Shown: positions 43,380 through 52,036, numbered from the stretch's first letter. The stretch is 64,000 nt of DNA from Streptosporangium oxazolinicum (GCF_039537505.1 NZ_BAABAQ010000003.1:62001-126000); one strand, 5' to 3'. The notes: a model not told the origin generated them from the letters alone. Made by a program: numbers and translations.

Positions 43380-45404
43380 TTGGATGCTTCATGGCCGGCT
43401 GTGCCTACGCCGTTGACTCCCGGCACCGATCTGAAGGATCGCCTGCGGATACTCCAGGAGATGCGCAGATACTGGGAGAGCGTCTCGACAGAGCGCCGAG
43501 CCCATATCCGCGAACAAGTCGCCGCAGCCCGGAAACGACAGGGTGACGTTACCGCATACTGGGACAAGCACAAGGCCGTCGTCAAGGAGCGGTGGCGGAC
43601 TAGGCCGCTTGGCCGTGGAACCGTCACTGTGGCAGACATCCCCGAAGTGGCCCTGCAGTGGCATCCCGCGAATCCAGCCTCTCCAGCCCAGGTGCTGGCG
43701 AGCCACCAGGGCCGGGCGGGGATACCGAGCCCGTACCGTTGGCTATGCCCACTGAAGCAGGGACACCCATCGTGGCCCGCCTGGCCCAAAGATCGCATCC
43801 AGGCCGGTGCCGGATGCCCAGAGTGCCGACATTTGACCTCGCTTGCCGACGTATCTGCGCTCGCTGAGCAGTATCGAGGTGCGATTCCCGCAAACGAGCT
43901 CTCGTTCGCATCCCATGACCTTGTCGATTGGGAGTGCCACACCTGGGCGGCAAACCCGGAGTCGGGTCTGTGGCACAAAGTGACGCACCGCTTCAGCGCA
44001 GTAGTGAAAGAGCGTGCTTTGCAGGGCAATGCGTGCCTTGTGTGCGCGGGTTACGTCATCGACGACACGAACTCTCTCCACACCTGGTTTCCCGAGATTG
44101 CGGCTCAACTCGATGATGACGACTTGGACCCCCACACCCTTCCCACCAGCAGGCACAACGCCACGCGCAAGGGTGGCGTTGAACTCGGCAAGCGGTACGC
44201 AGAACTGCCGTGGCGATGTCGTCACGGTCATCGCTGGTACGCAACGATCGCGAACCGGGTCGCAAGCGGCGGCTGCCCGGACTGCTCGCCCTCCGGCCTT
44301 TCGAAGGAGCAGGTCCGCCTCACCGCGGAACTGTCGGGGCTTCTGACGCTCGTGCAACCCGACCGCTCGGACCCTCGGCTACCGGACGGTCTGCCGAACT
44401 TCGGCTCACATCGCATTCCGATACCGGCCCACCTGAAGCCAGCTGAATTCCGGTACGGGAAGATTGAAGTCGATGCGATCTTCGAATTCGGCGGCTACCT
44501 CATCGGCTTGGAATACGACGGCGCTTTCCACCACTCCGGAAAACGAAGGGACCGGCTTGCGTTCACTGCGTTGAAAGATCGCATTCTCCTTCAACTGGGC
44601 TATCTGCCGGTCCATGTCCGGCTCGGGAGCGTACCCGAGTTGGACTCTCCAGGTGCGGTCATTGTCAAGCTGGGCGAGAGGGCTACCGCCTATGAGGCAG
44701 CCACGAAGGTGGGACAGGCGCTCGTGGAAAGACTGCGACGTCCTGTCCCGGGCCTGACCGATTACGTCCGCGTGGGTCAGGCCAAGTCGGCCGACCTGGC
44801 TGAGCGGTACATCGAGTGCGTGTGGGGCGTCAAGCGGCCGCGTGCGAGCAAGCGCAAACCGGAGGGGACACCGCGCAAGTTAAGAGAACTGCGTGTCACG
44901 CCGCCGGATGCTGCCAGCTGGCTGAGACCGGCGGGTCCTCCATACAGGTCGGCCACGAGGAAGGGGGTGACTCTCCGCGATTATTACTGTCGATGTGGCA
45001 ACAAGGCCGAAGCTCTCGTCCAAGCTGACGTGACCCGTGGCAATACGCGCAGTTGCGGCTGTCGCGCCGAAGGCAGCAAGGAGGTCAGACACCTACAGAT
45101 TCCTCGTGCCGTGACCCAGGAGGTTCGCCGCTGGGCAGCCGAGAGAGACCTGAACGTGCCGGGAAATGGGCGAGTGTCCGCGCGCCTGATCGCCTCATAC
45201 TTGCTGTGTAGCGCGGACCAAAAGAACCTTCCGCGCGATGAACAGGGCCTGGTGGTGGAGGGGGCTGTTCGGGAGTGGGCGCTCGAAGAGGGGATAGAAC
45301 TGCTTGCCAGAGACCGACTGTCGGAGCAAATATGGTACGACTTCGCCGCTGCCCGCGGCGGCTCCATTTTGGAAAGCGGTCACGTCTACGGCGATGCCCT
45401 GTAA
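43380..45404 (+). CDS. Multi-zinc-ribbon protein with Vsr-like nuclease core
   Basis: 674 residues from TTG 43380 (GGAG eight bases upstream). Three treble-clef/zinc-ribbon units of the DUF4379 kind follow one another: WLCPLKQGHP...GCPEC (123-149), WECHTW...CLVC (186-222) and WRCRHGHRWYATIANR...CPDC (280-302). Then comes a PD-(D/E)xK core of Vsr/DUF559 style: KIEVDAIFEFGGYLIGLEYD (E363, D365, E378), HH at 384-385, DRLAFTALKDRILLQLGY. A fourth cysteine set, YYCRCGN...GNTRSCGC (about 537-563), resembles phage DNA-binding fingers. It likely recognises and cuts DNA; target unknown. Last gene before attR. Confidence 0.72.
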   Translation: MDASWPAVPTPLTPGTDLKDRLRILQEMRRYWESVSTERRAHIREQVAAARKRQGDVTAYWDKHKAVVKERWRTRPLGRGTVTVADIPEVALQWHPANPASPAQVLASHQGRAGIPSPYRWLCPLKQGHPSWPAWPKDRIQAGAGCPECRHLTSLADVSALAEQYRGAIPANELSFASHDLVDWECHTWAANPESGLWHKVTHRFSAVVKERALQGNACLVCAGYVIDDTNSLHTWFPEIAAQLDDDDLDPHTLPTSRHNATRKGGVELGKRYAELPWRCRHGHRWYATIANRVASGGCPDCSPSGLSKEQVRLTAELSGLLTLVQPDRSDPRLPDGLPNFGSHRIPIPAHLKPAEFRYGKIEVDAIFEFGGYLIGLEYDGAFHHSGKRRDRLAFTALKDRILLQLGYLPVHVRLGSVPELDSPGAVIVKLGERATAYEAATKVGQALVERLRRPVPGLTDYVRVGQAKSADLAERYIECVWGVKRPRASKRKPEGTPRKLRELRVTPPDAASWLRPAGPPYRSATRKGVTLRDYYCRCGNKAEALVQADVTRGNTRSCGCRAEGSKEVRHLQIPRAVTQEVRRWAAERDLNVPGNGRVSARLIASYLLCSADQKNLPRDEQGLVVEGAVREWALEEGIELLARDRLSEQIWYDFAAARGGSILESGHVYGDAL

Positions 45405-45578
45405 AAATGCGCCGACAAGGGGAGCAACAGAAAGGCGTGACCCTCGCGTGGGTACCCGCGATGGAGACTGAGCACTTTTCAAGATCCGGAACATACGCGG
45501 ATTCACCTCCCCTCCCCCAATGGGATCACGTGACTCGCCAGCAGGTCAGCGCACTGTCAAGCCGATAAGTAGCAATCC

Positions 45579-45623
45579 ACTTCTAATCCGACGGTCGCAG
45601 GTTCGAATCCTGCAGGGTGCACA
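45579..45623 (+). repeat. attR: right copy of the 45-bp attachment core
   Basis: Identical to 34876-34920. The sequence before it (CCAATCC...) cannot complete an anticodon stem, so this is only the 3' part of a tRNA. The 174 bases between the nuclease stop and this site show no gene. Confidence 0.9.
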
Positions 45624-45627
45624 GCCA

Positions 45628-45662
45628 AGACCAGGTCATCCACGCGCTGACCTGGTCTTTCG
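45628..45662 (+). terminator. Displaced terminator of tRNA-Arg
   Basis: AGACCAGGTCA (45628-45638) and TGACCTGGTCT (45648-45658) form a perfect 11-bp stem with a nine-base loop, followed by TTTCGC. Located four bases after attR, it fits as the intrinsic terminator that followed the tRNA before the island inserted; no comparable hairpin follows the tRNA now. Confidence 0.85.
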
Positions 45663-46042
45663 CTTGTCCGGGGTCCGAGCATCTCAGGCAGCCGTATGTC
45701 ACCACTCGCGGAACATACGCGGAATGGATCCGGCCCCGTTCTCTCAGGCGAGCCCGAGGATTCCGGGGCCGGAACGGCGAAAGACCCCGAGGAGTCCCGG
45801 GGTCCTTCCACGGAGCATGATCCGTATCGCCTGACGAGCGCGACCAAGATTCTTTGGTTGGCCACCTCGCGTCGGCCGTCGATCGCCTGACTTCGGCGGG
45901 CGCTCCCTCGGTTGCGGGCGATCGGCGCCCTGCGGCTGGCCTGTGTCGCCCAAGCGAAGCGGGACGCGGGCGTGAGCACGTTGGCCCCGAAACTTGGTTG
46001 CCAAAGGTGGCGCAGGCGGGACGGGTGCGGAAGACTGCCTCG
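45663..46042. other. 380-base gap after attR
   Basis: No gene. Positions 45709-45800 are related to 35044-35150 inside the island (GAGCCCGAGGATTCCGG, GCCGGAACGGCGAA and GACCCCGAGG are shared), and CGGAACATACGCGGA recurs exactly at 45487-45501. Confidence 0.5.
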
Positions 46043-46798
46043 ATGGCTGCTGAGTACGCCCAGAGTGACCAGTTCCGTGGTGCCCGCATCCACCTGTGCG
46101 ACCTTGCCGGTCTCGAAATCCGCGATTGCGAGGTCAGCAACCTGAAGATCGTTGACTGCTATGGGAGCGACGTCTACCTCGGTGGCGACTTCGAGCGTCT
46201 CGTCGTCAACGACGTCGACGTGACCGCCTACGTCAAGGCCGAGCTCGACCGGCAGCACCCCACGCGGGTGCTGGCGCGTGAGGCCGCATCCCCCGGCGAC
46301 TACCGGGCTGCTTGGGATGCCATCGAGGCGCTGTGGGCGGCGACACTCGACCGCGCCAGGCTGTTGCCCGAGGCCACGCTGCACGAGCAGGTCAACGGCG
46401 AGTGGTCGTTGGTCGAGACCCAACGGCACCTGCTGTTCGCCGGTGATGCCTGGCTCGGCAATGCCGTGCTGGAAGAGGAAGCGCCGTACCACCCGTTGGG
46501 CTTCCCTTACGGCGGGATGCCGCCCGACGCGACGGCGAAGCTCGGTCTCACCCTCGAAGCCACCCCGACACTCGACGAGGTGCTCGCACCGCGGCTCGCC
46601 CGCATGGCCACGATGCGGCGTGTCGTCGACGGGCTCACCGAGGCCGAGCTCGATCGGGTGTGCGGTCGCAGGCCGGCGGACCCGTATCCCGACCAGGAGT
46701 ACGTCGTGCGCCGCTGCCTCAAGGTGGTGCTGAAGGAAGAGGCCGAGCATCACCGTTATGCGGTGCGCGACCTCGCCGTGCTTGAGGCCGGTGCCTGA
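46043..46798 (+). CDS. DinB-family protein with pentapeptide-like N-terminus
   Basis: 251 residues from ATG 46043 (GTG 46025 is possible). The first 60 residues read FRGARIHLCDLAGLEIRDCE and VSNLKIVDCYGSDVYLGGDF, a pentapeptide-repeat-like beta stretch; then a DinB_2 four-helix bundle with WSLVETQRHLLFAGDAWLG and a C-terminal EAEHHRYAVRDLAVLE. The His/Glu positions fit a metal site as in DinB/YfiT proteins. Members are mycothiol- or bacillithiol-dependent transferases or hydrolases; the substrate is unknown. Confidence 0.8.
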   Translation: MAAEYAQSDQFRGARIHLCDLAGLEIRDCEVSNLKIVDCYGSDVYLGGDFERLVVNDVDVTAYVKAELDRQHPTRVLAREAASPGDYRAAWDAIEALWAATLDRARLLPEATLHEQVNGEWSLVETQRHLLFAGDAWLGNAVLEEEAPYHPLGFPYGGMPPDATAKLGLTLEATPTLDEVLAPRLARMATMRRVVDGLTEAELDRVCGRRPADPYPDQEYVVRRCLKVVLKEEAEHHRYAVRDLAVLEAGA

Positions 46799-47158
46799 AC
46801 TGGCGCCGGCCCGGCCGGAAATGGCCTCCAGCCGCATTGCGTGCTGCTGGGACGGTCATCTAACGGTCACGTCGACCACAAGACCACGCTGAAGCATTTA
46901 TCACCCAAACGGCTCTGCTGTCCTTCGTGAGCACCCCACTTCGAGTGGCTCGATTACCTGCGCACGGGCTGGCTCCATTGGCCGATGTTCGACATTTCTG
47001 GGGTGAGCAGCAGTGGGTGTCAACGACATGCTTCGGCTATCCGTCTTCTAATCGGTGTGCGAATCTCCGGTCACGAGCGGAGGGGCGGCGCTCATTGAGT
47101 GGTGGCCAGTTGCAGGAGCGTCGTCCACTAATCGCTCTGATGGTGTTGGCCGTCTGGG
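46799..47158. other. Gap with a tuf-like scrap
   Basis: At 46862-46893 the DNA reads as NGHVDH-KTTLK, the EF-Tu P-loop signature GHVDHGKTTL lacking the glycine codon, in an otherwise noncoding context. It is too short to prove descent from tuf. No intact gene is seen here. Confidence 0.4.
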
Positions 47159-47344
47159 GACAAGCGGATCCGCGAACATCTCGCGTCTGGTGGATTCGTG
47201 CTGCTGGTGGGTGACCGCACCGCCGGGAAGCAGCCGGGTCCGCGCGGGCGGTCGATCGCGGCCGCGCTCAACCCGCCGGTCCCCGGCACCTCCCGCCACT
47301 CCGGTGTCACATGTCAGAATTGTCCGGCACACTTACCGGCATGA
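47159..47344 (+). pseudogene. Remnant of a STAND-type P-loop protein
   Basis: The frame reads DKRIREHLASGGFVLLVGD then RTAGK, close to the segment preceding the P-loop of many actinomycete TPR/STAND proteins (..GGFVLLVGDSTAGKS), but the Ser is R and the lysine is followed by unrelated residues to a stop at 47342. There is no start and no downstream domain. The stop overlaps the ATG of the RDD gene. Confidence 0.4.
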
Positions 47345-47937
47345 CAGTCGCCCCCCACGTTCCGGCAACACCAACTCTCGCCGCGAGGCGTCACCGCCTC
47401 GCGGCCTCCCTTATCGACAGCCTGATCTGTGTCATAGTGATCTCGCCGGTTTATTCACTGCTTGAAGATGTCGAGGTGTCCGAGAAATCGGTCCTCGTCA
47501 GTTATCTCAACCCCTACGCGGGGAATCCCAACTGGCCGATCGAAGTCGCGGTCACCGTCCTTTTCGCCGCCTACTTCTGGGTGCAACACGCGCTGTGGGG
47601 CCAGACGCTCGGCAAGCGGCTCTGCCGTCTGAAGGTGGTGTCCAGCGTGACCGGAGGGCCACCGAGCCTCCGTCATGCGGGAATCCGTGCTCTCGCCTAC
47701 CCCGCCATGATGTCGGTGCCGTATATCGGGGTGCTGATCAACCTGGTCGACATGCTGTGGATATTCGGCGACTCGAAACGCCGATGTCTTCATGACGTGA
47801 TCGCTAAGACCGTCGTGATCGACCTTGGTGGCCCGAACAGGAATCGCCTCGGAGGGTCCGGCTTCCTGTTCGGCCTGGGCATCATCGTCGCCCTCTTCGC
47901 CGCCTTCGTGCTCGTCTCCATGCTGGTGGCCCTGTAG
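47341..47937 (+). CDS. RDD-family membrane protein
   Basis: 198 residues from ATG 47341; an in-frame ATG at 47311 would add ten. TLAARRHRLAASLIDSLICV begins the RDD domain (Arg, Asp, Asp pattern), with spans near 24-42, 70-90, 118-140 and a C-terminal span GLGIIVALFAAFVLVSMLVA. QTLGKRLCRLKVVSSVTG and DSKRRCLHDVIAKTVVI are the usual blocks. RDD proteins are transporters or of unknown role. No operon partner. Confidence 0.85.
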   Translation: MTVAPHVPATPTLAARRHRLAASLIDSLICVIVISPVYSLLEDVEVSEKSVLVSYLNPYAGNPNWPIEVAVTVLFAAYFWVQHALWGQTLGKRLCRLKVVSSVTGGPPSLRHAGIRALAYPAMMSVPYIGVLINLVDMLWIFGDSKRRCLHDVIAKTVVIDLGGPNRNRLGGSGFLFGLGIIVALFAAFVLVSMLVAL

Positions 47938-48371
47938 CCGGCCGGGTCGGCCCGGCCGGTACCGGGCCCTTGCGTGACTCGACCTGGAGGCTGGGAGGCT
48001 CGCGCTCACACGGTGTCTCCCAGGCACCGAGCTCACCGATCCGCCGTGGACCGGCCGTCCTGCCCGCCGACCGGAAGTCGTGGTGTCCCCGCTCCTCCGG
48101 CTCCGGAGACGACACGGGCCGCCCGGTCCGCGTCACGACGTTGGAATCCCCCGCTCAGGCCGTGGAAAGACAACAGGTTCGGTCTGGAATGGACAAGCCG
48201 GCGCGCTGAGGGAGTTCTCCCACCTCCGTGGTCAGGAAGGCTTTGATCGTGACCGGCACCGGGAGCGGGTCTCGGCGACCGTGTCTCGACGACCGCGGAG
48301 GACGGGGCACGAGCTCCCCGGCCGGAACAGGCGTGTGACCGTCTCAGCCAGGCTTCCCGGAAGGACCCGCC
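47938..48371. other. 434-base gap
   Basis: No supported gene, RNA or repeat is seen. GGAAGGA at its right end serves the F420 enzyme start. Confidence 0.5.
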
Positions 48372-49292
48372 ATGCGGAAGCGACGTACCCCGGTGGTCGA
48401 CCTGCCCATACTCAAGGAGCGCCTGGGCAAGGTGGGCGTGTGGCTCTCGCTCCTGGGCGGGGAATCGGCCGCCACGGGCCGCAGGGTCGCCTCGGCCATC
48501 GAGGAGCTCGGTTACGGGGCCCTCTGGATCGCCGAGGCGCCCGGTGGCAAGGAGTCCCTGGTCAACTCCGCGATCCTGCTCTCCGGCACCCAGAGGCTCA
48601 TGGTCGCCACCGGTATCGCCAACATCTACGGGCGGGACGCGGCCGCCGCGGTGGCCGGGGCGAACGCTCTGGCCGAGATGTCGTCGGGTCGCTTCGTCCT
48701 CGGACTCGGCGTGAGCCACGCCCCGCTGGTCACCATCCGCGGACATGAGTACGGGCGACCTATCGAGACCATGCGCGCGTACCTCGACGCCATGGACCAG
48801 GCGCCCTACGACGCGCCCCTGCCCGAGCCGCCGGCCCGGATGCTCGCCGCGCTGCGGACGAAGATGCTGCGAATGGCCGCCGAGCGCTCTCAGGGCGCGC
48901 ACACCTACTTCGTCACCCCCGAGCACACCGCCATGGCCCGGGAGACCATCGGCCCCGACCTGTTGCTCGTTCCCGAACAGGCGGTGGTCCTGGAGACCGA
49001 CGCCGACCGGGCCCGGACGATCGCCCGGGACTACATGGCGTCCTACCTGAAGCTGCCGAACTATCTGAACCATCTGCGTACGCTCGGCTGGCCCGACGCC
49101 GATCTCGTCGACGGCGGCAGTGACGCTCTCGTCGACGCGATCGTCTGCTGGGGCGGCCCCGAGACGATCTCCGAGCGGGTCGGCGCGCACCACGAGGCCG
49201 GAGCCGACCACGTGTGCGTCCAGCCTCTGGCCGACGATGTGGAGGGGTGTCTGGACACCCTCCGGTCGCTCGCCCCGGTTCTCCTCCGGTGA
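48372..49292 (+). CDS. LLM-class F420-dependent oxidoreductase (TIGR03620-like)
   Basis: 306 residues from ATG 48372. Luciferase-like blocks: LGKVGVWLSLLG, AIEELGYGALWIAEAPGGKE, VATGIANIYGRDAAAA, MSSGRFVLGLGVSHAPLV and the C-terminal GADHVCVQPLAD. This set is that of the F420_MSMEG_4141-like family. Substrate unknown. The gene stands alone; its TGA is the first unit of a 15-bp triplet repeat (49289 on). Confidence 0.88.
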   Translation: MRKRRTPVVDLPILKERLGKVGVWLSLLGGESAATGRRVASAIEELGYGALWIAEAPGGKESLVNSAILLSGTQRLMVATGIANIYGRDAAAAVAGANALAEMSSGRFVLGLGVSHAPLVTIRGHEYGRPIETMRAYLDAMDQAPYDAPLPEPPARMLAALRTKMLRMAAERSQGAHTYFVTPEHTAMARETIGPDLLLVPEQAVVLETDADRARTIARDYMASYLKLPNYLNHLRTLGWPDADLVDGGSDALVDAIVCWGGPETISERVGAHHEAGADHVCVQPLADDVEGCLDTLRSLAPVLLR

Positions 49293-49452
49293 CGAACGGG
49301 CCGGTGACGAACAGGCTGTTGACGAGCGGGCTGGCCGGACGCCGACGCCGTGGAGGAGTGCCACGCGCCTGGGCCCCACCGGCCGCTCGCGGTCAGATCC
49401 CATCGTTCACTCGCGGTCAGACACCACCGGCCGCTCGCGGTCGGACGTCGGC
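49289..49452. repeat. Two short tandem repeats at convergent gene ends
   Basis: GTGACGAACGGGCCG-type 15-base units run three times from 49289, starting in the stop codon of the F420 gene. A 24-base unit with CTCGCGGTCAGA occurs at 49381, 49405 and 49429, spanning the stop of the convergent methyltransferase gene (49417). Both look like copies of gene ends. Confidence 0.75.
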
Positions 49453-50082
49453 GCCACCGGGTTTCCTGGCCGCGAACCGCTCGATGACGCCGAGCTTGAA
49501 GCGCTCGTGACGCTCGACGGTGAATCCCATCGCGCGTACCAGGCGCACCGGCCGGCGGCGGTAGTGCTCCCCGGACAGCGGTACGGTGACCGCGTCCACC
49601 AGCCCCTGCAGCACCCGGACCGGCCAGGCCGACGAGGCTACGTGGTCGGCCAGGAGCAGCGACCCGCCCGGCCGCAGGACCCGTGCCATCTCGGCGAGCA
49701 CCACCCGCTCGTCGGGGAACCCGCACATCGCGAACGTGCACACGACCGTGTCGAAGCGTTCGTCGGCGAAGCTCAGCGCCCGCGCGTCGTCCTGCCGCAG
49801 ATCGACCGCCCGGCCGAGGTCGTCGGCTCGGCGCCGGGCCGTCGCCAGCATCGAGGCGCTCCACTCCACACCGGTGAGCCGCACCTCGTGGGGGTAGTGG
49901 GCGAGGTTCAGACCGGTGCCGACCGCCACCTCCAACACGTCGCCGACCGCCTGACCGCACAGCCAGGGACGGGTGTCGGCGAAGAGGCGATCCTCGGCCA
50001 CCGCCATCCGCCGGTCATAGGAATCGGCTTGCCGGTCCCAGTAGCGGCGCAATCGCCTGTCTCGTGAGGAAAAGTCCGACAT
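49417..50082 (-). CDS. SAM-dependent methyltransferase (UbiE/COQ5-like class I)
   Basis: 221 residues from ATG 50082. SAM motif I is VLEVAVGTGLNLAHYP (DxGxG variant with A), motif II LRQDDARALSFADERFD, motif III EMARVLRPGGSLLLADH. A four-residue DTVVCTFAMCGFPDE block replaces the usual VSTF.L. It would methylate a small molecule or lipid; not identifiable. Its end is repeat-extended. Monocistronic. Confidence 0.85.
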   Translation of the reverse strand: MSDFSSRDRRLRRYWDRQADSYDRRMAVAEDRLFADTRPWLCGQAVGDVLEVAVGTGLNLAHYPHEVRLTGVEWSASMLATARRRADDLGRAVDLRQDDARALSFADERFDTVVCTFAMCGFPDERVVLAEMARVLRPGGSLLLADHVASSAWPVRVLQGLVDAVTVPLSGEHYRRRPVRLVRAMGFTVERHERFKLGVIERFAARKPGGADVRPRAAGGV

Positions 50083-50386
50083 TGGATCACCCTAGCCTCC
50101 AGGGAAGCACGAGCAGCGTCCGATCGGGAAGCACTCGGAAACGACGAGACTCCGGGGCGACCCCCCAGACAAGACCGGGGTCCGCGGGTGACGGGAGAAG
50201 CCAGGCGCGACCGGTCCCGAGGCGCTCCGTGGGCGCCCCTCGGGTCCGCGGATAACGGGAGAGACCGGGCGCGTCCGCGTGAGATCCGCCTGCTGTCAAG
50301 CGATCTCCGTCGACCGCCCGCACGCGCACGAGAGGCAGGGGAAATCGACCAGGATGTACGGTGCTGTTGAGGAGGTCAGACGCCAT
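50083..50386. other. 304-base gap with a two-copy repeat
   Basis: GGTCCGCGGGTGACGGGAGAAGCCAGGCGCG near 50177 recurs as GGTCCGCGGATAACGGGAGAGACCGGGCGCG near 50248, about 70 bases apart. GGAGG at 50371 precedes the next gene. No other feature. Confidence 0.5.
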
Positions 50387-50674
50387 ATGGCAGATGAGCA
50401 GATTACGACAATCGGCAGATGCTACGTATGCAAGCACACCTTCGGTTTCATCCCCGCGAGCGTCACGACGGTCACGATCGATCCCGAGAGCGGTCTTCCT
50501 CCCGGCATGACGGTGCTGGGTGGCTTCCGCGAGCCGACACCGGAGGCGACGGCCAGATCGGTCGAGGAACCCATCTGCCCCGGCTGTGTGGACAGGGCGA
50601 AGCGGTTCCGGGACTCCGCGGATTCGCCCGCCCTCCGATTCGAGACGTGGCAGAGCGACCCTGACCACCGTTGA
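50387..50674 (+). CDS. Small double-CxxC protein
   Basis: 95 residues from ATG 50387 (GGAGG 11 bases upstream; ATG 50354 is possible). Cysteine pairs CYVC at residue 12-15 and CPGC near 77-80 suggest one zinc site joining both ends of the chain, with a beta-rich middle (VTTVTIDPESGLPPG). Such proteins occur in actinomycete genomes without known function; a nucleic-acid-binding or structural role is only a guess. Confidence 0.7.
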   Translation: MADEQITTIGRCYVCKHTFGFIPASVTTVTIDPESGLPPGMTVLGGFREPTPEATARSVEEPICPGCVDRAKRFRDSADSPALRFETWQSDPDHR

Positions 50675-50779
50675 TCCCCGAACTCGGCCGCTCCGCATGC
50701 CTGGCCGGGCATGGACGGAAGTCACGGTTCGTCAGATGCTTGCGTCCATTCCCGGACCCGTATACAGCTGGACGTGATC

Positions 50780-51214
50780 ATGTCGCACCCGTTGACCGGG
50801 GAGCCGTACGACTGCCCCTCGACGCTCGCCCTACCGGACAATCCGGAGCGGGGCCTGCTGGATCTCACCGGCGCACCGGCCGTTGTCAGAGCCTGCGGCT
50901 ACCACACCCATACGGGCATGGAACAGGCCACGCTGGTGGGCTCCCGCGTGGTCTCCGGTCAGGTCGCGCACGTCCTCATAGAGGAGATCAGGGAAAACAG
51001 GGCACCGAACCGGATCAGGCGGTGCCCCGCGCCCACGTTCTGGGAACTCTGGCTCATCAGGCAGGAAGGCGTCGGCGAGATCCGCCTGCGTGTGGAACTG
51101 GGCATGTGCGGCTTCATCACCGACGGAGTGACCCATCAGGCGATACCGCCCAGCGCGAGGCTGGGATTCGTCCACGCCACGACTCCCCCTCCCCCTCCGG
51201 AGCTGCTGGGCTGA
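50780..51214 (+). CDS. Hypothetical 144-residue protein
   Basis: From ATG 50780; upstream in-frame codons look noncoding and no strong ribosome site is present. Contains PYDCPSTLALPDNPERGLLD and paired Arg-rich and Trp-rich segments (RRCPAPTFWELWLIRQEGVG). No family recognised. Codon use is normal for the genome. It lies between the CxxC protein and a histidine phosphatase on the same strand, with gaps of 105 and 45 bases. Confidence 0.6.
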   Translation: MSHPLTGEPYDCPSTLALPDNPERGLLDLTGAPAVVRACGYHTHTGMEQATLVGSRVVSGQVAHVLIEEIRENRAPNRIRRCPAPTFWELWLIRQEGVGEIRLRVELGMCGFITDGVTHQAIPPSARLGFVHATTPPPPPELLG

Positions 51215-51259
51215 GCGACGTACCCGGACGAACGTGACCACTGACAGGAGCGTCCAGAG

Positions 51260-51883
51260 ATGGCCGGAACGGCGACCCGCTATCTGTACCTCACCCGGCA
51301 CGGCGAGGCCTCGCCGGTCGAAGGCGAGCTGACGGAGAACGGCCGCCGGCAGGCCGTGCTGCTCGGCAGGCGGCTCCGGGGTGTGCCCATCTCGGCGATC
51401 CACCACGGCCCGCTGCCCCGGGCCGACCAGACCGCGCGGCTGGTCGGCGAGCAGTTGGACGAAGTCCCCCTGCGTGTCTCGGAGGTCGCCGGAGACTACG
51501 TCCCCTACACCCCGGAAAGAGAGGAACTGCCGCCCGAGGCGGCCGACCACTTCCTCCGCTTCCTCGGCCTGTTCCCTGCGGAGGAGCGCGAGCGCGGCGA
51601 GGCGCTGGCCCGCGAAGCCCTGGAGCGGCTGACGGGCCCGGTGGAGGGCGACGAGGACCGCCACGAACTGGTCGTCACCCACAACTTCCTGGTCGGCTGG
51701 CTCGTACGGGCCGCGCAGGACGCCCCACGGTGGCGGTGGCTGGGGCTCAACCACTGCAACGCGGCGCTGACCGTCATCCGGTACGCGCCCGGCCGCCCCT
51801 CTGCCCTCCTCTTCTTCAACGACATGAGCCACCTGCCCGCCGAGCTGCGCTGGACCGGTTTCCCCGCAGAGCAGCGCGCGTGA
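51260..51883 (+). CDS. Histidine-phosphatase-superfamily protein
   Basis: 207 residues from ATG 51260 with CAGGAG upstream. The catalytic motif LTRHGEASPVEGELTENGR has the phosphohistidine H14 and R13; HHGPLPRADQTARL and the second histidine in VVTHNFLVGWLV complete the site. Similar to phosphoglycerate-mutase-like phosphatases. The substrate is not predictable. Confidence 0.88.
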   Translation: MAGTATRYLYLTRHGEASPVEGELTENGRRQAVLLGRRLRGVPISAIHHGPLPRADQTARLVGEQLDEVPLRVSEVAGDYVPYTPEREELPPEAADHFLRFLGLFPAEERERGEALAREALERLTGPVEGDEDRHELVVTHNFLVGWLVRAAQDAPRWRWLGLNHCNAALTVIRYAPGRPSALLFFNDMSHLPAELRWTGFPAEQRA

Positions 51884-52036
51884 GACCCGGCCCGGACACG
51901 GTGGCGGCCTGTCCGAGCCTCGGCGCCGTCGGCTTCGTTGACGCCGTTGACACTGTTGGTGCCGAGTATCCGTACCGGGGCAGGTTAGGTGTTCGTCCCG
52001 AGATCTCGATGGCGATCCTGGGGCAGAGTCGGAGTC

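Larger units (their letters stand above)
34876..45623. mobile_element. Genomic island integrated at tRNA-Arg(TCT)
   Basis: The 45 bases at 34876-34920 (tRNA 3' half plus two bases) recur without mismatch at 45579-45623, enclosing 10.7 kb with genes unlike the surroundings: small-protein operon, XRE/TPR regulator, cutA, AT-rich nuclease-HerA pair, GNAT, zinc-ribbon nuclease. Beyond the right copy a strong stem-loop terminator fits as the original terminator of the tRNA. No integrase, excisionase or replication gene is recognisable, so the element looks defective, decayed or mobilised in trans. Confidence 0.85.

Noticed and set aside
45583..46140. Minus-strand frames ending in LQDSNLRPSD at both att sites
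   Set aside because: The shared protein end is only the translated tRNA 3' sequence; the frames are not genes.
46862..46893. tuf pseudogene
   Set aside because: Only about 30 bases match the EF-Tu P-loop coding sequence, with one codon missing; insufficient to call a pseudogene.
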